Origin: Candidatus Methylacidithermus pantelleriae
GTDB lineage: Bacteria > Verrucomicrobiota > Verrucomicrobiia > Methylacidiphilales > Methylacidiphilaceae
DNA length: 64,000 nt
NCBI RefSeq assembly: GCF_905250085.1
Contig: NZ_CAJNOB010000001.1
Location: 190,624-254,623, forward strand
Direction: 5' to 3'
Shown: positions 1 to 9,015 of the stretch, piece after piece
Layout of the letters: every line of letters begins with the position of its first letter
Position numbering within the stretch: the first letter of the stretch is position 1
The notes under the pieces: model-generated
Database searches by the model: none
What the model was told of the DNA's origin: nothing
What the model saw: only the letters and a program-made list of their open reading frames with translations
Position numbers and translations under genes: made by a program

Positions 1-1075
1 GGCAGAGAGCGGATACGCTACCTACGCCGACTGGAAGAAGGATTGGGAGGCGGAGGGGAGGAATCCGTCTTTCGTACTGGCCCCCCAGGACGACGCGGCG
101 GACAATCCGTTCTGCCAAGCTGCCGTTGCCCCGGACGGCGACCTGTAGCTGCGGTTGCGGTTGCCGGATCAATGGGAAAGCCCGGGCAAGTGTCTGGTTC
201 TGGACGGTGTGGGCTTGGCCTAGGGGCAAGGAGGCGAGTCGAGAAGCTCTCCGCGCCAATTGGATCGTGACGGGGACGACCAAAGACGTGCAAGCGCTTT
301 TGGAAGCGGGAGGGATCGGCGCTAAGTTTCCGTGTTGTGCGGGATCGGAAAGGCCGGCAGGTGTTCACAAGCATTGAGGGGCAAGCCTCTCCCCCGGGTG
401 ACACGCCAACTTGCCGCAGTGGTGAGGATCGACACCCACGGAGAGGATCTTCCTTGGGCCAAAACGGGTCGCTTCGGCAATCTTGTGGGAGCTCGCCTCC
501 CATTACGTCTGTAGGGCAAGAGCAACGACCAGGCCAAAGCGATCCTGGGTGATGCGTCCCGAGCGGTCGTCCCGGCTTGCGTAGAATCCGGCAAGCCGCT
601 GGTCGGTTGAGCGGCTGGATCTCGGCAAGAGGAAGGACCAGGTGCAGTCGGTCAACCCCCGGTACCGGCTCGCTTTTTTCCTTCGCCTACTCTAGAACCC
701 TCGGGATGCTCAAAGGGAGCCGCCTTTGGCGCTGGAGGTGACGTCATCGAAAGAAGCCGCGGCCGACACTTCCGTGATCGGCGCGGTGAATCACGCGTAT
801 CAAGACGGCGTTCTCCACGGCGCGGCCTCGCGCCGCCGCTCGGAAAAGGACCGGGCCTATCCAAGCGTTTTTCCGTGCGGGAGGTTGTCGTACCAGCCTG
901 CAACGGCGGCCGTGTCACAATCGGCCTACTTGCAAGGAATCGGACGAAGCATGTATGGTCGATTGTATGGCGGACATCCGGCAGGGGCTCCGAGCGGCGC
1001 AGACAGTGATTCTTCCGTCGGGAGGGAATCGAGTGCCTCTGGCGGCCTTTGCCTCCAGAAGCGCGGGCATTGTGG
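1..1075 (+). pseudogene. Decayed TnpB-related (IS200/IS605 accessory) gene, 5' end outside window
   Basis: No open frame spans this stretch, but pieces of one protein family can be read by switching frames. At about 2-150 a piece like the N-terminal half of TnpB-related proteins appears (YADWKKDWEAEGR, then a stop, then LRLRLPD). At about 325-370 comes RDRKGRQVFTSIE, and at about 420-510 a RuvC-I-like piece (RIDTHGEDL..GRFGN). An in-frame TAG follows, then QAKAILGDA, a one-base frameshift near 605, and a RuvC-II-like piece VERLDLGKRK. Further on IGAVNHA and RNRTKHVWS fall in other frames up to about 960. Stops and shifts across the whole length show the gene is dead. The family assignment is from recalled motifs of TnpB-related proteins; RuvC nuclease motifs give the order. 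The left end is cut by the window edge and the right boundary is approximate. Confidence 0.65.
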
Positions 1076-1246
1076 GTGAAATCCCGGCACGCGCTCGGCC
1101 GGCAGGGCTCTTCGGCAGGCGCCCGGGACGATCTTCCCCGATTGGGGAATCCTTCTTTGGCCTTTTGGGGAACGGTGGTCAGGGCCAAAGCCAGGGGAAA
1201 GAAACGAGACACTCCAAAAAAAGACTCCGGCGGTAGGCTCTTGATG

Positions 1247-1290
1247 AAAAAACCCAGCAGAGGTTTCTTTGGAGTCAGATGTGGGTTTTT
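1247..1290. repeat. Inverted repeat (possible hairpin) upstream of thiE
   Basis: AAAAACCCA at 1248-1256 pairs with TGGGTTTTT at 1282-1290, leaving a 25-base loop. A second pair, ACTCCAAA at 1211-1218 and TTTGGAGT at 1268-1275, interleaves with it. The arms could form alternative hairpins in the thiE leader, or be remains of a transposon end, since they lie just beyond the decayed TnpB gene. I see no TPP riboswitch consensus here. Confidence 0.3.
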
Positions 1291-1361
1291 CCCAAAGGCA
1301 CAATAGAGGCTTTGGCTTGAGAAGGATACCGGGAGGTCCGGGTGCCGAAGGAGGACAAGGG

Positions 1362-2030
1362 ATGCCGACTGAATCGGCCATCGAGCGGAAATGGCGGCTG
1401 AGTCAAGCCAGGCTCTACGTCATTTTGGATCTTGCCTATCTGGCTCCTGAGGAAGTGCTGGCGGTGGCACAAAAAGCGCTTGCGGGGGGTGCCGATCTTC
1501 TGCAGCTCCGCGCCAAAGGACGAAGCTTGGTGGAATTGTTCCCCATCGCCCGCGAACTGGCACGAATCTGCCGGGATCGGGGAGCTTTGTGCATCATGAA
1601 TGATTGGCCTGAGCTTGCCGAGCAAAGCGGTGCTGATGGGGTCCATCTGGGCCAGGAGGATCTTTCCATAGGCGAAGCACGCAAGCTACTGGGACCCCAA
1701 GCCATTATCGGGCAGTCAACGCATAGCTTGGAGCAAGCCATGGGCGCGGAACAACAAGGGGCTGATTATATAGGAATTGGCCCCATCTTCTGGACGCCGA
1801 CCAAGCCGGCAGCTCGCCCGGTTGGGTTGGGAGTCATTAGGGAAGTGGCTCAAAGGGTACGCATCCCGCAATTCTGTATCGGTGGGATCAACTGCGAAAC
1901 CCTTCCCCAAGTCCTGGCGGCTGGAGGAAGGCGGGTTGCGGTTGTCTCAGCTGTCTGCAAAAGCCACGATGCCGAAGACGCTTGTCGCCAGTTAAAGTCA
2001 CTCCTTGCTGCCGTCGGGCTTTGGGCGTAA
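1362..2030 (+). CDS. thiE: Thiamine-phosphate synthase
   Basis: ThiE couples hydroxymethylpyrimidine diphosphate to the thiazole phosphate, giving thiamine phosphate in the cytoplasm. The 222-residue product is a single TIM-barrel of normal family length. Family motifs appear in order: LQLRAKGRS near residue 50 (pyrophosphate-binding region), NDWPELA, DGVHLGQEDL, IGQSTHS, a GADYIGIGPIFWTPTK segment near 130-145, and FCIGGIN. The ATG at 1362 is preferred over the upstream in-frame ATG at 1269 because the family homology begins soon after it and GGAGGACAAGGG lies just before it. It stands alone: no other thi gene is in the window, and upstream lies only transposon debris. No TPP riboswitch was recognised in the leader. 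Confidence 0.93.
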   Translation: MPTESAIERKWRLSQARLYVILDLAYLAPEEVLAVAQKALAGGADLLQLRAKGRSLVELFPIARELARICRDRGALCIMNDWPELAEQSGADGVHLGQEDLSIGEARKLLGPQAIIGQSTHSLEQAMGAEQQGADYIGIGPIFWTPTKPAARPVGLGVIREVAQRVRIPQFCIGGINCETLPQVLAAGGRRVAVVSAVCKSHDAEDACRQLKSLLAAVGLWA

Positions 2031-2181
2031 GAAAGGCAAGGCTCTTGTGGAAAGAAGAAAACCCATGGCGCTCCGCCTACTTGGATGACTCGCAAAAAGG
2101 GTGTCACCAAAGGGAACGGAGGAGCACGAAATGTATAAGTAACCTTCCCAAACCCCAAAGCAGCAGAAAACCCACCGCCTG

Positions 2182-4359
2182 CTACTCAAGAAACTTCTCT
2201 AGCTGCGGGTCTTTGGGCAATCCTAATTGCAGAGCGGCTTGGTAGTGACGTCGAGCCAGTTCCCTGGCCGGAGGCTTTTCGGTTGCATATACGACGGCCA
2301 GATTGAACTGGGCATCGGCATAATTGGGGTCAAGCTCCACAGCTCGTCGTAACTCTTTTTCCGCTGCTTCTTGCCACCCTTTCTTGGTGCACGCAATACC
2401 AAGGTAGTTCCTCGTCTTAGCGTCGTTGGGATCCAGCACAATTGCCTGGGTAAGCGTGGCAATGGCATCATCGTACCGACCCATCTGGTAATAGACGATT
2501 CCCAATACCGAATAGGAAAACGCGTCATCCGGATTGAGCCGGATGGCTTCTTGAAGCGCCTTTTCTGCCTCCCCGTAGCGTCGCATTTGATAGAGGACCA
2601 CGCCTAAGTTTGACCAAGCAAAAAGACTATTTGGATAGTCGTGGACGAGCTGCCGGTAGATGGCTTCCGCCTGATCATATTTTCCTTGAGCAAAAAGAGC
2701 ACTTGCTTCCTCGGCAGCCCGTTTCCCGGCCTGGGGAAGATCTGCGGCTGAGCCTCCGCTCCCCTGGCTAGACTGGGTATTTTCCGCAACACCGGACGAC
2801 GAAGAGGTTTCTGAAGCGGCGGATCCGGAGCCGGAATCTGCGACCGGAGGCGTCCCCGGAACCTTTCCTTCTTTTCCCTCCTCCGCGTCTCCCACGGCCT
2901 CTTTCGGAGGCAGGGGGGCTTCGTAGGATAGGCTTGTTGCTCGAGGTTCTCGGAGGAGTTTGACTTCTTCGGGACTGAGCTGGACAAGCGGAGAGGCGAG
3001 AATTTCAATATGTTGTTCTAAGGCCTGGGACTGCACCTTAAGACGAGCCAACTCCTCCAGGGCGAGCCGTTTGGTTGCTTCGCGCCGGGCTTGTTCCTGG
3101 AGCTGCCGGTTGATAATACTACGTAAAATCTCGTTCTCCTTCCGAAGCGATTCAGCATTGGGCGCATTGACCAGCTGCCGCTCGGAGTCTAAGAGCCGTT
3201 TCTGAGCCATTTCTAGCTGGCTCCGAAGAGACTCGGTGTCGGCCTGGAACTGCCGGTTCTGGCGCTCGAGAAGTTCTGCTTGCTCATGCACACGCTGGAG
3301 TTCCTGTTTGAGGGCGAGAACGACCTCTCCCGAATGATCTGATTGAAGGGATTTGATTTTGGTTTCTGCATCGGCCAGTTGCGCCTTAAGCGTGCGGTTT
3401 TCCTCCAAAAGCTTGGCAAGTCGGTCTTCTGCACCTGACTGGAGAGCCGCCAGTTCCTTCTGAGTAGCGTCAAGTTGCCCCCGCAGCCGCGAGGCGTCGG
3501 CCAGAGCATTGGCTAGCTGTCCTTTCGTTTCAGCTAGCTCTTTTTCTAGATCACTAATCCGGGATTTTAGCTCGTGCGCAAGGACGGAATCCCCGGCAGG
3601 GGCTGGCTTACCCCCTTTGACGGCGGCAAGTTCTTGCCGGAGCTGGGCTGCATCGGCTTGGCTGGATGCTAGCTTCGACCGGGCTTCGGCGAGGTCCTTT
3701 TCCAGTTGCTGTACCTTGTTCGAGAGCTCTTGCACGACCCGTGAATCACCCGATGCTTTCGCTTTTTGCTCCTCCAGTTCCCGACGCAATCGGGAGGCCT
3801 CTGCCACCGAACTTGCAAGTTTACCCCGAGTTTCTTCCAGTTCCTTATGCAGCTGGCTCACCTCGGCTTGAAGCCGGGGAAGTTCGCTGCTCTGACCAGC
3901 CGCTGCTGCCGCCGCCCGGGCATTGGCGTCGCGGAGCTCCTCCTCCAAATGGCGTACCCGAGCCCGGAGAGTCAGAATTTCCTCGGTAAGAGGGGTAGGC
4001 TCAGAGGCTGCTCCGCCCCCTGCCCCCGTGTTGTCGGCGGGCGAATTCCCTTGGGCTCCCTGAGCAAGTCGCTCTTCCAGCTTCCGCAACTTTTCCTGGC
4101 AATACCGGTATCGGAAGGTTACGATGCTGGGCTCCCACTCCGGGTACCGGTGCTTAAGGGCTTGGAGCTTTTTTAACGCGTCCTCGTACTGGGCACGAGC
4201 CGTCGAAAGTTCTCCCTTGCGTTCCAGTCGCTCTGCCTCCTGGAGGGAAAAGTAGATTTGAAGGAATTGGTCCTGCGGTGAGGTGGCTGCCCAAACCACG
4301 CTTGCGCACCCCACAGCACCCAAGAGAAAGAAGATGCGCCCGATCCAACCTGATCGCAT
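2182..4359 (-). CDS. Exported coiled-coil protein with C-terminal TPR repeats
   Basis: The 725-residue product begins with a signal peptide or anchor (about residues 1-25, ending WAATSPQD). A compact module follows at about 26-100: SPQDQFLQIYFSLQEAERLE, then YPEWEPSIVTFR. A long heptad-rich, Glu/Lys/Leu-rich coiled coil covers roughly 120-470. A Ser/Gly/Pro-rich linker follows, and about five tetratricopeptide repeats fill about 550-725 (for example NPDDAFSYSVLGIVYYQMGR). It probably works in the periplasm or at the envelope as a scaffold; no enzymatic motif is seen. It lies 78 bases downstream of ychF on the same strand and may be co-transcribed. A paralogue with the same N-terminal module and C-terminal TPRs lies at 16361-17947. 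The function of the family is unknown to me. Confidence 0.85.
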   Translation of the reverse strand: MRSGWIGRIFFLLGAVGCASVVWAATSPQDQFLQIYFSLQEAERLERKGELSTARAQYEDALKKLQALKHRYPEWEPSIVTFRYRYCQEKLRKLEERLAQGAQGNSPADNTGAGGGAASEPTPLTEEILTLRARVRHLEEELRDANARAAAAAAGQSSELPRLQAEVSQLHKELEETRGKLASSVAEASRLRRELEEQKAKASGDSRVVQELSNKVQQLEKDLAEARSKLASSQADAAQLRQELAAVKGGKPAPAGDSVLAHELKSRISDLEKELAETKGQLANALADASRLRGQLDATQKELAALQSGAEDRLAKLLEENRTLKAQLADAETKIKSLQSDHSGEVVLALKQELQRVHEQAELLERQNRQFQADTESLRSQLEMAQKRLLDSERQLVNAPNAESLRKENEILRSIINRQLQEQARREATKRLALEELARLKVQSQALEQHIEILASPLVQLSPEEVKLLREPRATSLSYEAPLPPKEAVGDAEEGKEGKVPGTPPVADSGSGSAASETSSSSGVAENTQSSQGSGGSAADLPQAGKRAAEEASALFAQGKYDQAEAIYRQLVHDYPNSLFAWSNLGVVLYQMRRYGEAEKALQEAIRLNPDDAFSYSVLGIVYYQMGRYDDAIATLTQAIVLDPNDAKTRNYLGIACTKKGWQEAAEKELRRAVELDPNYADAQFNLAVVYATEKPPARELARRHYQAALQLGLPKDPQLEKFLE

Positions 4360-4437
4360 GCAGGTTCGTTTTTAGAAGCGATCGGTCCAGCAGTCAACCC
4401 TTTTTCCTTTGGGGGCTTGCGCAGGGATCTTATGCCC

Positions 4438-5544
4438 TTAGACGTGGAAACGGATGTAGAGGATGTCTCCGTCCGCAACCAGATAATCCCGACCTTCAAG
4501 CCGGATTTTGCCCAGCTCCCGGGCACGGGAAAGCGATCCGCATGAATCTAACTCCTTCCACGAGATACACTCGCAGGCGATAAACCCGCGCTGGAAGTCC
4601 GAATGGATCCTGCCGGCTGCTTGCCAGGCGGTGGTTCCAGGGAGAAAAGGCCAGGCACGGGCTTCCTTTTCATTCGCTGTATAAAAAGTCTTAAGGCCTA
4701 GCGTGCGGTAAAGCTCCTGGAGAAGTTGATGGATGCCACGAGCCTCTAAGCCGAGAGCTTCCAGATATTCCCGTGCCTCGCGCGCCTCCAGCATAACCAG
4801 TTCTTCTTCCAGTTTTGCGCACAGAATAACGCACCCTTCGCCTCGGCCACGCGCAAAAGCCTCCAAGGGTTTCGTTAGTGGGGAGCCGGCTGGCAGGTCT
4901 TTTTCTTCCACGTTACAGCAGTAGACCTGCGGTTTCATCGTGAGGAGCCCGATACCCAAAAGAAAGTCCTTTTGCTCGTCCGAACCTTCCAACTGCCGGG
5001 CAGGCAGACCCCGGTTAAGGTGAGCCCGCACGCGGCCTAGAAGCTCGTATTCCCAACGGAGTCTTGGGTCCTTGCTCCCCCCAGGAGGAGTTCCTTTGCG
5101 CAGGCGTTCCAAACGACGATCCACAAGCTCAAGATCGGCAAGGACAAGCTCAGTTTCCACAACCTGGACGTCCCGCAGCGGGTCCACCTCTCCCATTGGG
5201 TGGGGTACGTCCGGATTGGGGAAAGCCCGGACCACGTGCAGCAGGGCGTCGACTTCCCGTATCCGCCCAAGGAATTGGTTTCCTAACCCCTCCCCGCGGC
5301 TTGCGCCTTGAACCAACCCGGCAAGATCGACAACTTCCAGGGCCGGGGGATGCACGGTCTCCGAACCTATGATTTGTGCCAGGCGAATAATCCGCTGGTC
5401 GGGGACAAAAATCGTTCCGACATTGGGTTGGATCGTGCAAAAAGGATAGGGTGCGGTCGCGGCTTTGTGGGTTTGGACAAGCGCATTAAAAAGAGTGCTT
5501 TTTCCGGCGTTGGGTAAGCCAATCATTCCGGCCGTCAATTTCAT
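4438..5544 (-). CDS. ychF: Redox-regulated ATPase YchF (Obg-family)
   Basis: YchF is a ribosome-associated P-loop NTPase of the Obg family that prefers ATP to GTP and is linked to translation and oxidative stress. The 368-residue product has the G1 loop GLPNAGKST at residues 9-17, the G3 region DLAGLVQGAS near 73, and CNVEE near 205. NxxE in place of the NKxD specificity motif is typical of YchF and explains its ATP preference. The C-terminal TGS domain ends with LVADGDILYIRFHV. Length and layout are normal for the family. It is transcribed away from the TolC gene at 5861, with the coiled-coil/TPR gene downstream. Confidence 0.95.
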   Translation of the reverse strand: MKLTAGMIGLPNAGKSTLFNALVQTHKAATAPYPFCTIQPNVGTIFVPDQRIIRLAQIIGSETVHPPALEVVDLAGLVQGASRGEGLGNQFLGRIREVDALLHVVRAFPNPDVPHPMGEVDPLRDVQVVETELVLADLELVDRRLERLRKGTPPGGSKDPRLRWEYELLGRVRAHLNRGLPARQLEGSDEQKDFLLGIGLLTMKPQVYCCNVEEKDLPAGSPLTKPLEAFARGRGEGCVILCAKLEEELVMLEAREAREYLEALGLEARGIHQLLQELYRTLGLKTFYTANEKEARAWPFLPGTTAWQAAGRIHSDFQRGFIACECISWKELDSCGSLSRARELGKIRLEGRDYLVADGDILYIRFHV

Positions 5545-5860
5545 TTCTCATAAGAGGTTGAGAGGGGTGCCTTTTTGTCCCGTTTTCTTTTTTTTGGTTT
5601 GGGGCTTCGGTACCGGCGGAGAGTAGGGGCAAGGAGGTTTTTCCACCACGGGATAGCCGTTACGCCGCCCCCAAGGGAGCTGGGCAGGAAAAAAAGCCCT
5701 TTTTCGGCCGCTCCGAGGGATTCTGGCCCGGCCTTGCCGTTTTGTCGAGAAAATTGCCCCTTTTTACCCTCCCGCCGTCTTGCCAAGACGGGCCAGGCAA
5801 GCAAAGGAAGGCTTGACGATCCCTTTGGGTGGCAGGCAGGCTTAAAAGGTTTCTCTTGGA
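5545..5860. other. Divergent intergenic region between ychF and the first TolC-like gene
   Basis: This 316-base stretch separates two divergently read genes and so should hold promoters for both. It contains pyrimidine runs (for example near 5580-5600) but no convincing -35/-10 pair, hairpin or short gene that I can support. Confidence 0.4.
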
Positions 5861-7552
5861 ATGAAAAGAGGCTTTTGGGCTTTGGCTTCCTTTCTTACTT
5901 CCTTTTGGGCCATTTGGGGAGTTGGGTCCTTGGTTGAGCTAACCTTTGGTGCTGACGGGACCGCGGAACCTCCCCGACTGGAGTTGCGTCCCCTGCAAGA
6001 GCCGAGCAAGCCTCCTTCTCTTCCCAAAGCTTCCTCGAAACCCGAGGAAAGTCCACCGCCAGCGACAGAACTTTTGACTACTCTTGACATGGAAAAGCTA
6101 ACGGAGGCAGGCGAGCAGGGGGTTCCTACGTACACCTTAAAGGATTGTCTTAACCTGGCGCTGGAGCAAAACCCTGACATCCGGGTGGCGCAAAAACGGC
6201 TGGAAGCTGCTGCGGGAGGAGTGATCGTGGCCCGGGCTGGCTTTCTTCCCAATTTGACCAACTACAATTTTTACGAGAAGCGCGATACAAGCTTTGCTAA
6301 CTCGGGCTTTTTTGAGCACGGGCAAGCCGGTTTTGCCGTCCGTCCAGAAGCTTGGCAGGTCTCCATCCGGCTCAACCAGACGCTTTTTTCCTCCGGGGCC
6401 GTGGAAAACCAGTACTGGATCGCCCGGCTCCAGGAGGATCGGAGTTTTCTCGAATACCGTGCTGTAGTGGACCGGGTGCTTGCCGAGGTTCGAAGGGCCT
6501 TCTATGAAGTTTTGCTCAATCGGGCCAAAGTCGCCGTCCACCGGGAGGCGGTTCACCTGCTCGAAGCCCTGGTCGATTATGAGAATCATCGCTATGCGTC
6601 CGGGCTTTCGACGGAATTCAATGTCATGCGAGCGCGCGTTAACCTTGCCAATGAACGCCCTGCTCTCATCGGGGCGGAAAATGACTTGAAAAACTCCGTC
6701 ATCCGCCTCTGCCAGCTGCTCAATATCCGTTACGATGTTACGTCGCCCCGGCCTCCTTTTTCGGTCGTGGGAAAGCTTTCGTACCCGACCATGGATTTTT
6801 CGCTGGAAGACTGCCTGGCCAAGGCGGAGGCAGCGCGTCCGGAGCTGGCGGCAGCCAAGAAGGAAGTGGAGATTGAGCGGCGACAGCTCATCGTGGATCG
6901 CAGTTCGGTGCTCCCGCAAGTGGGAGCCTTTGTGGGGTACGATGTCGTGGACCAATACCTAAAATCCACTCCCCAGAACCCCTTTATCGGGCCGGGAAGT
7001 ATTAGCGGCTACATCGCCGGGGTGAACGTTACCTGGCAGCTTTTTGATGGGCTTGTTGCCTACGGGCAGATGAAATCCACCCGGGCGCGCATGCAGGCGG
7101 CCGAAATCAACGTTGAAAAGGTACGCCAGGCCATCTTTTCCGAGGTGCGGCAGGCTCTCAATGACCTCCAGAAAGCCAAGCTGGCCGTGGATAGCCAGCG
7201 GGAAAATGTCGAGGCAGCTAGCAAGGCGTTTGCGTTGGCCGAAAGCAACTACAAAGCCGGGGTGGCCACGCAATTGGACTTGTTGCAGGCCCGCTGGGAT
7301 CTGACGCAAGCCCAGCTGGGGGAATTAACCGCACGCTACCAGTATCTGGCCGCCCTGGCGCAGTTACAGCGGGCGATCTCGGGGCAGTATCAGATCCTTT
7401 TGGATCGCACTCCCCTGCCTCCTGCTCTTCGAGAAGAAAGGAAAACTGGACAACCCTTGTTCCACAGGGCTACCGCGAGCCCTCCTCCGGATGGAGGGGA
7501 CGGGGCGAACACCACCAGTCTTTTTCATGCCAGTGGCCTATTGCGACCATGA
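5861..7552 (+). CDS. TolC-family outer-membrane efflux protein (first of two)
   Basis: The 563-residue product starts with a signal peptide (about residues 1-30), followed by a Pro/Ser-rich linker to about 85. Two outer-membrane efflux protein repeats follow. The first starts at YTLKDCLNLALEQNPDIRVAQKRLEAA and includes LTNYNFYEKRD and RRAFYEVLLNRAKV. The second begins near FSLEDCLAKAEAARPELAAAKKEVE and includes the coiled helices ARMQAAEINVEKV and SNYKAGVATQLDLLQARWDL, a common TolC signature. TolC proteins trimerise into an outer-membrane channel-tunnel that receives substrate from an inner-membrane pump. It opens the exporter operon, and the next channel gene follows within a few bases. Confidence 0.88.
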   Translation: MKRGFWALASFLTSFWAIWGVGSLVELTFGADGTAEPPRLELRPLQEPSKPPSLPKASSKPEESPPPATELLTTLDMEKLTEAGEQGVPTYTLKDCLNLALEQNPDIRVAQKRLEAAAGGVIVARAGFLPNLTNYNFYEKRDTSFANSGFFEHGQAGFAVRPEAWQVSIRLNQTLFSSGAVENQYWIARLQEDRSFLEYRAVVDRVLAEVRRAFYEVLLNRAKVAVHREAVHLLEALVDYENHRYASGLSTEFNVMRARVNLANERPALIGAENDLKNSVIRLCQLLNIRYDVTSPRPPFSVVGKLSYPTMDFSLEDCLAKAEAARPELAAAKKEVEIERRQLIVDRSSVLPQVGAFVGYDVVDQYLKSTPQNPFIGPGSISGYIAGVNVTWQLFDGLVAYGQMKSTRARMQAAEINVEKVRQAIFSEVRQALNDLQKAKLAVDSQRENVEAASKAFALAESNYKAGVATQLDLLQARWDLTQAQLGELTARYQYLAALAQLQRAISGQYQILLDRTPLPPALREERKTGQPLFHRATASPPPDGGDGANTTSLFHASGLLRP

Positions 7553-7563
7553 GAGGGGCACAC

Positions 7564-9015
7564 ATGGGGTTAGAGAGCGTTGGAATTTGCGGCAAACGCG
7601 CTCGAGCGAAGGCCAGGATCGAGCTTTTTCTTTGGTTGTTTCTTGGGCTAGGGGCCATGCCCGGGTGGCCTTTCTTGGGTTGGGGGGTCGAGCGGCCCGA
7701 ACTCCGCTGGACAAAATCCGTTTCGCTTGAGGATTGCTACCGGCAAGCGCTGGCTGGGAACCCTGACATCCGGCAGGCGCGGTTGGGGTTGGAACAGGCC
7801 TTGGGAAGGAAAATCCAGCTCCAAGCACGCGTGATGCCTCGTGTGGGATCGAACATCTTTGGTGGGGTCCAGGGTCCGAGGTTTGATAATGGGGAGCGAA
7901 CGGTCCCCTATGCCATCGTATTTAGCCAGTTTGGCCAACCGGTTTTCGACCTGGCCATTCTTCCTTCCTTGCGAGAGGGGCGAACGCTGGTTGCCATCGC
8001 AGCGCAGAACCTTAACCAGACCGTCTCCCAGAAACTCTATGAAGTGCGTACGACCTATTGCCGCGCGCTTCTTTTTCGGGAGCTCGCACGGCATTTTGCG
8101 CACCGGCAGAGGTATCTGGAAGCCAACCTCAAAATGGCGGAGGATCTTTTTGGTTCCGGTCGTGGCGGGGAGCTGGCGATCGAACAGGCCAGGGTAGCCC
8201 TTATCAATGTGGAACGACAGCAAAAGGAGGCTCTTTTGGATTATCGCGCGGCTCTTGTAGACCTTTCCCTGGCTATGGGAAAAGATTTGGGGCCCGAGGA
8301 GGTTCAAGCTCTGGAAAACGGTTTTGGGGAACTCAGCGGTCGGCTGGGCCAAAAGATCCCCGAGATTAACTATGTCCGGGAACGAGAGCTGGCCCTGCGT
8401 CAAAGACCGGATCTGGTTCTTTTGCGCAAGCTAGCGGAACAGATGCAGGAGGAAAAACGGATTGTAGAAGCTGGGTATTTCCCGACCCTTGGCTTGATTG
8501 GGTCTCTCCAGTACGTGCCTGCCAACGAAACGCGTGCGGTAACGTCCCGACCCCCACTGTTAGCCGGTCAGCAGTTTTTAATTTCGCAGTTACTCTATGG
8601 GGCGGCTATGACATGGAAGGTGATTGATAACGGAAGGGTTGTGGGGCAGGCTCGGCAATGGGAGGCGCAGCGTCAAGCCTATGGCATCCAGTTGGAACAG
8701 CTGGAAAAAAACGTAGATTCGGAACTTCTGCGGATTGAGCAAGCGCTTGTGATGGCTAGCCGCAAGCTTGAGGCGACTGATCAGGCGATTGCCTTGGCCC
8801 AACGGTCCATCGACGAAGCGATTGCCAAGCTGGTCAGTGGCCAGGCGACGGAGCTAGACTTTTTGAAGGCAGAATCGGATCTTTCAGAGGCGCAATGGAA
8901 CCGAATGGGAGCTCTCTACGATCGCGATCTGGCCCTCGCTCAGCTGGATCTATTGACGGGGCGGTACGTGCAATGGAACTCACCCGGGTCGGCTCTTTCT
9001 TCCGGGATGCCCTAG
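7564..9015 (+). CDS. TolC-family outer-membrane efflux protein (second of two)
   Basis: This 483-residue protein has a long positively charged N-terminus, a hydrophobic signal or anchor at about 20-40, and two OEP repeats. The first starts at VSLEDCYRQALAGNPDIRQARLGLEQAL; the last helices include AIAKLVSGQATELDFLKAESDL. An ATG at 7549 overlaps the preceding stop, but the ATG at 7564 is preferred because GAGAGGGG sits just upstream. Its opening motif resembles that of the neighbour (LEDC..AL..NPDIR), so the two channels are related but clearly diverged. It overlaps the adaptor gene by 43 bases, which implies co-translation. It may form a separate channel or a mixed trimer with the first; the sequence does not decide. 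Confidence 0.86.
   Translation: MGLESVGICGKRARAKARIELFLWLFLGLGAMPGWPFLGWGVERPELRWTKSVSLEDCYRQALAGNPDIRQARLGLEQALGRKIQLQARVMPRVGSNIFGGVQGPRFDNGERTVPYAIVFSQFGQPVFDLAILPSLREGRTLVAIAAQNLNQTVSQKLYEVRTTYCRALLFRELARHFAHRQRYLEANLKMAEDLFGSGRGGELAIEQARVALINVERQQKEALLDYRAALVDLSLAMGKDLGPEEVQALENGFGELSGRLGQKIPEINYVRERELALRQRPDLVLLRKLAEQMQEEKRIVEAGYFPTLGLIGSLQYVPANETRAVTSRPPLLAGQQFLISQLLYGAAMTWKVIDNGRVVGQARQWEAQRQAYGIQLEQLEKNVDSELLRIEQALVMASRKLEATDQAIALAQRSIDEAIAKLVSGQATELDFLKAESDLSEAQWNRMGALYDRDLALAQLDLLTGRYVQWNSPGSALSSGMP

Noticed and set aside
1076-1361. TPP riboswitch before thiE
   Set aside because: The conserved CUGAGA and following pyrophosphate-binding helix sequences were not found.
6137-6955. 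272-codon minus-strand frame within the first TolC gene
   Set aside because: Antisense shadow of a recognisable outer-membrane efflux protein, with no family match.
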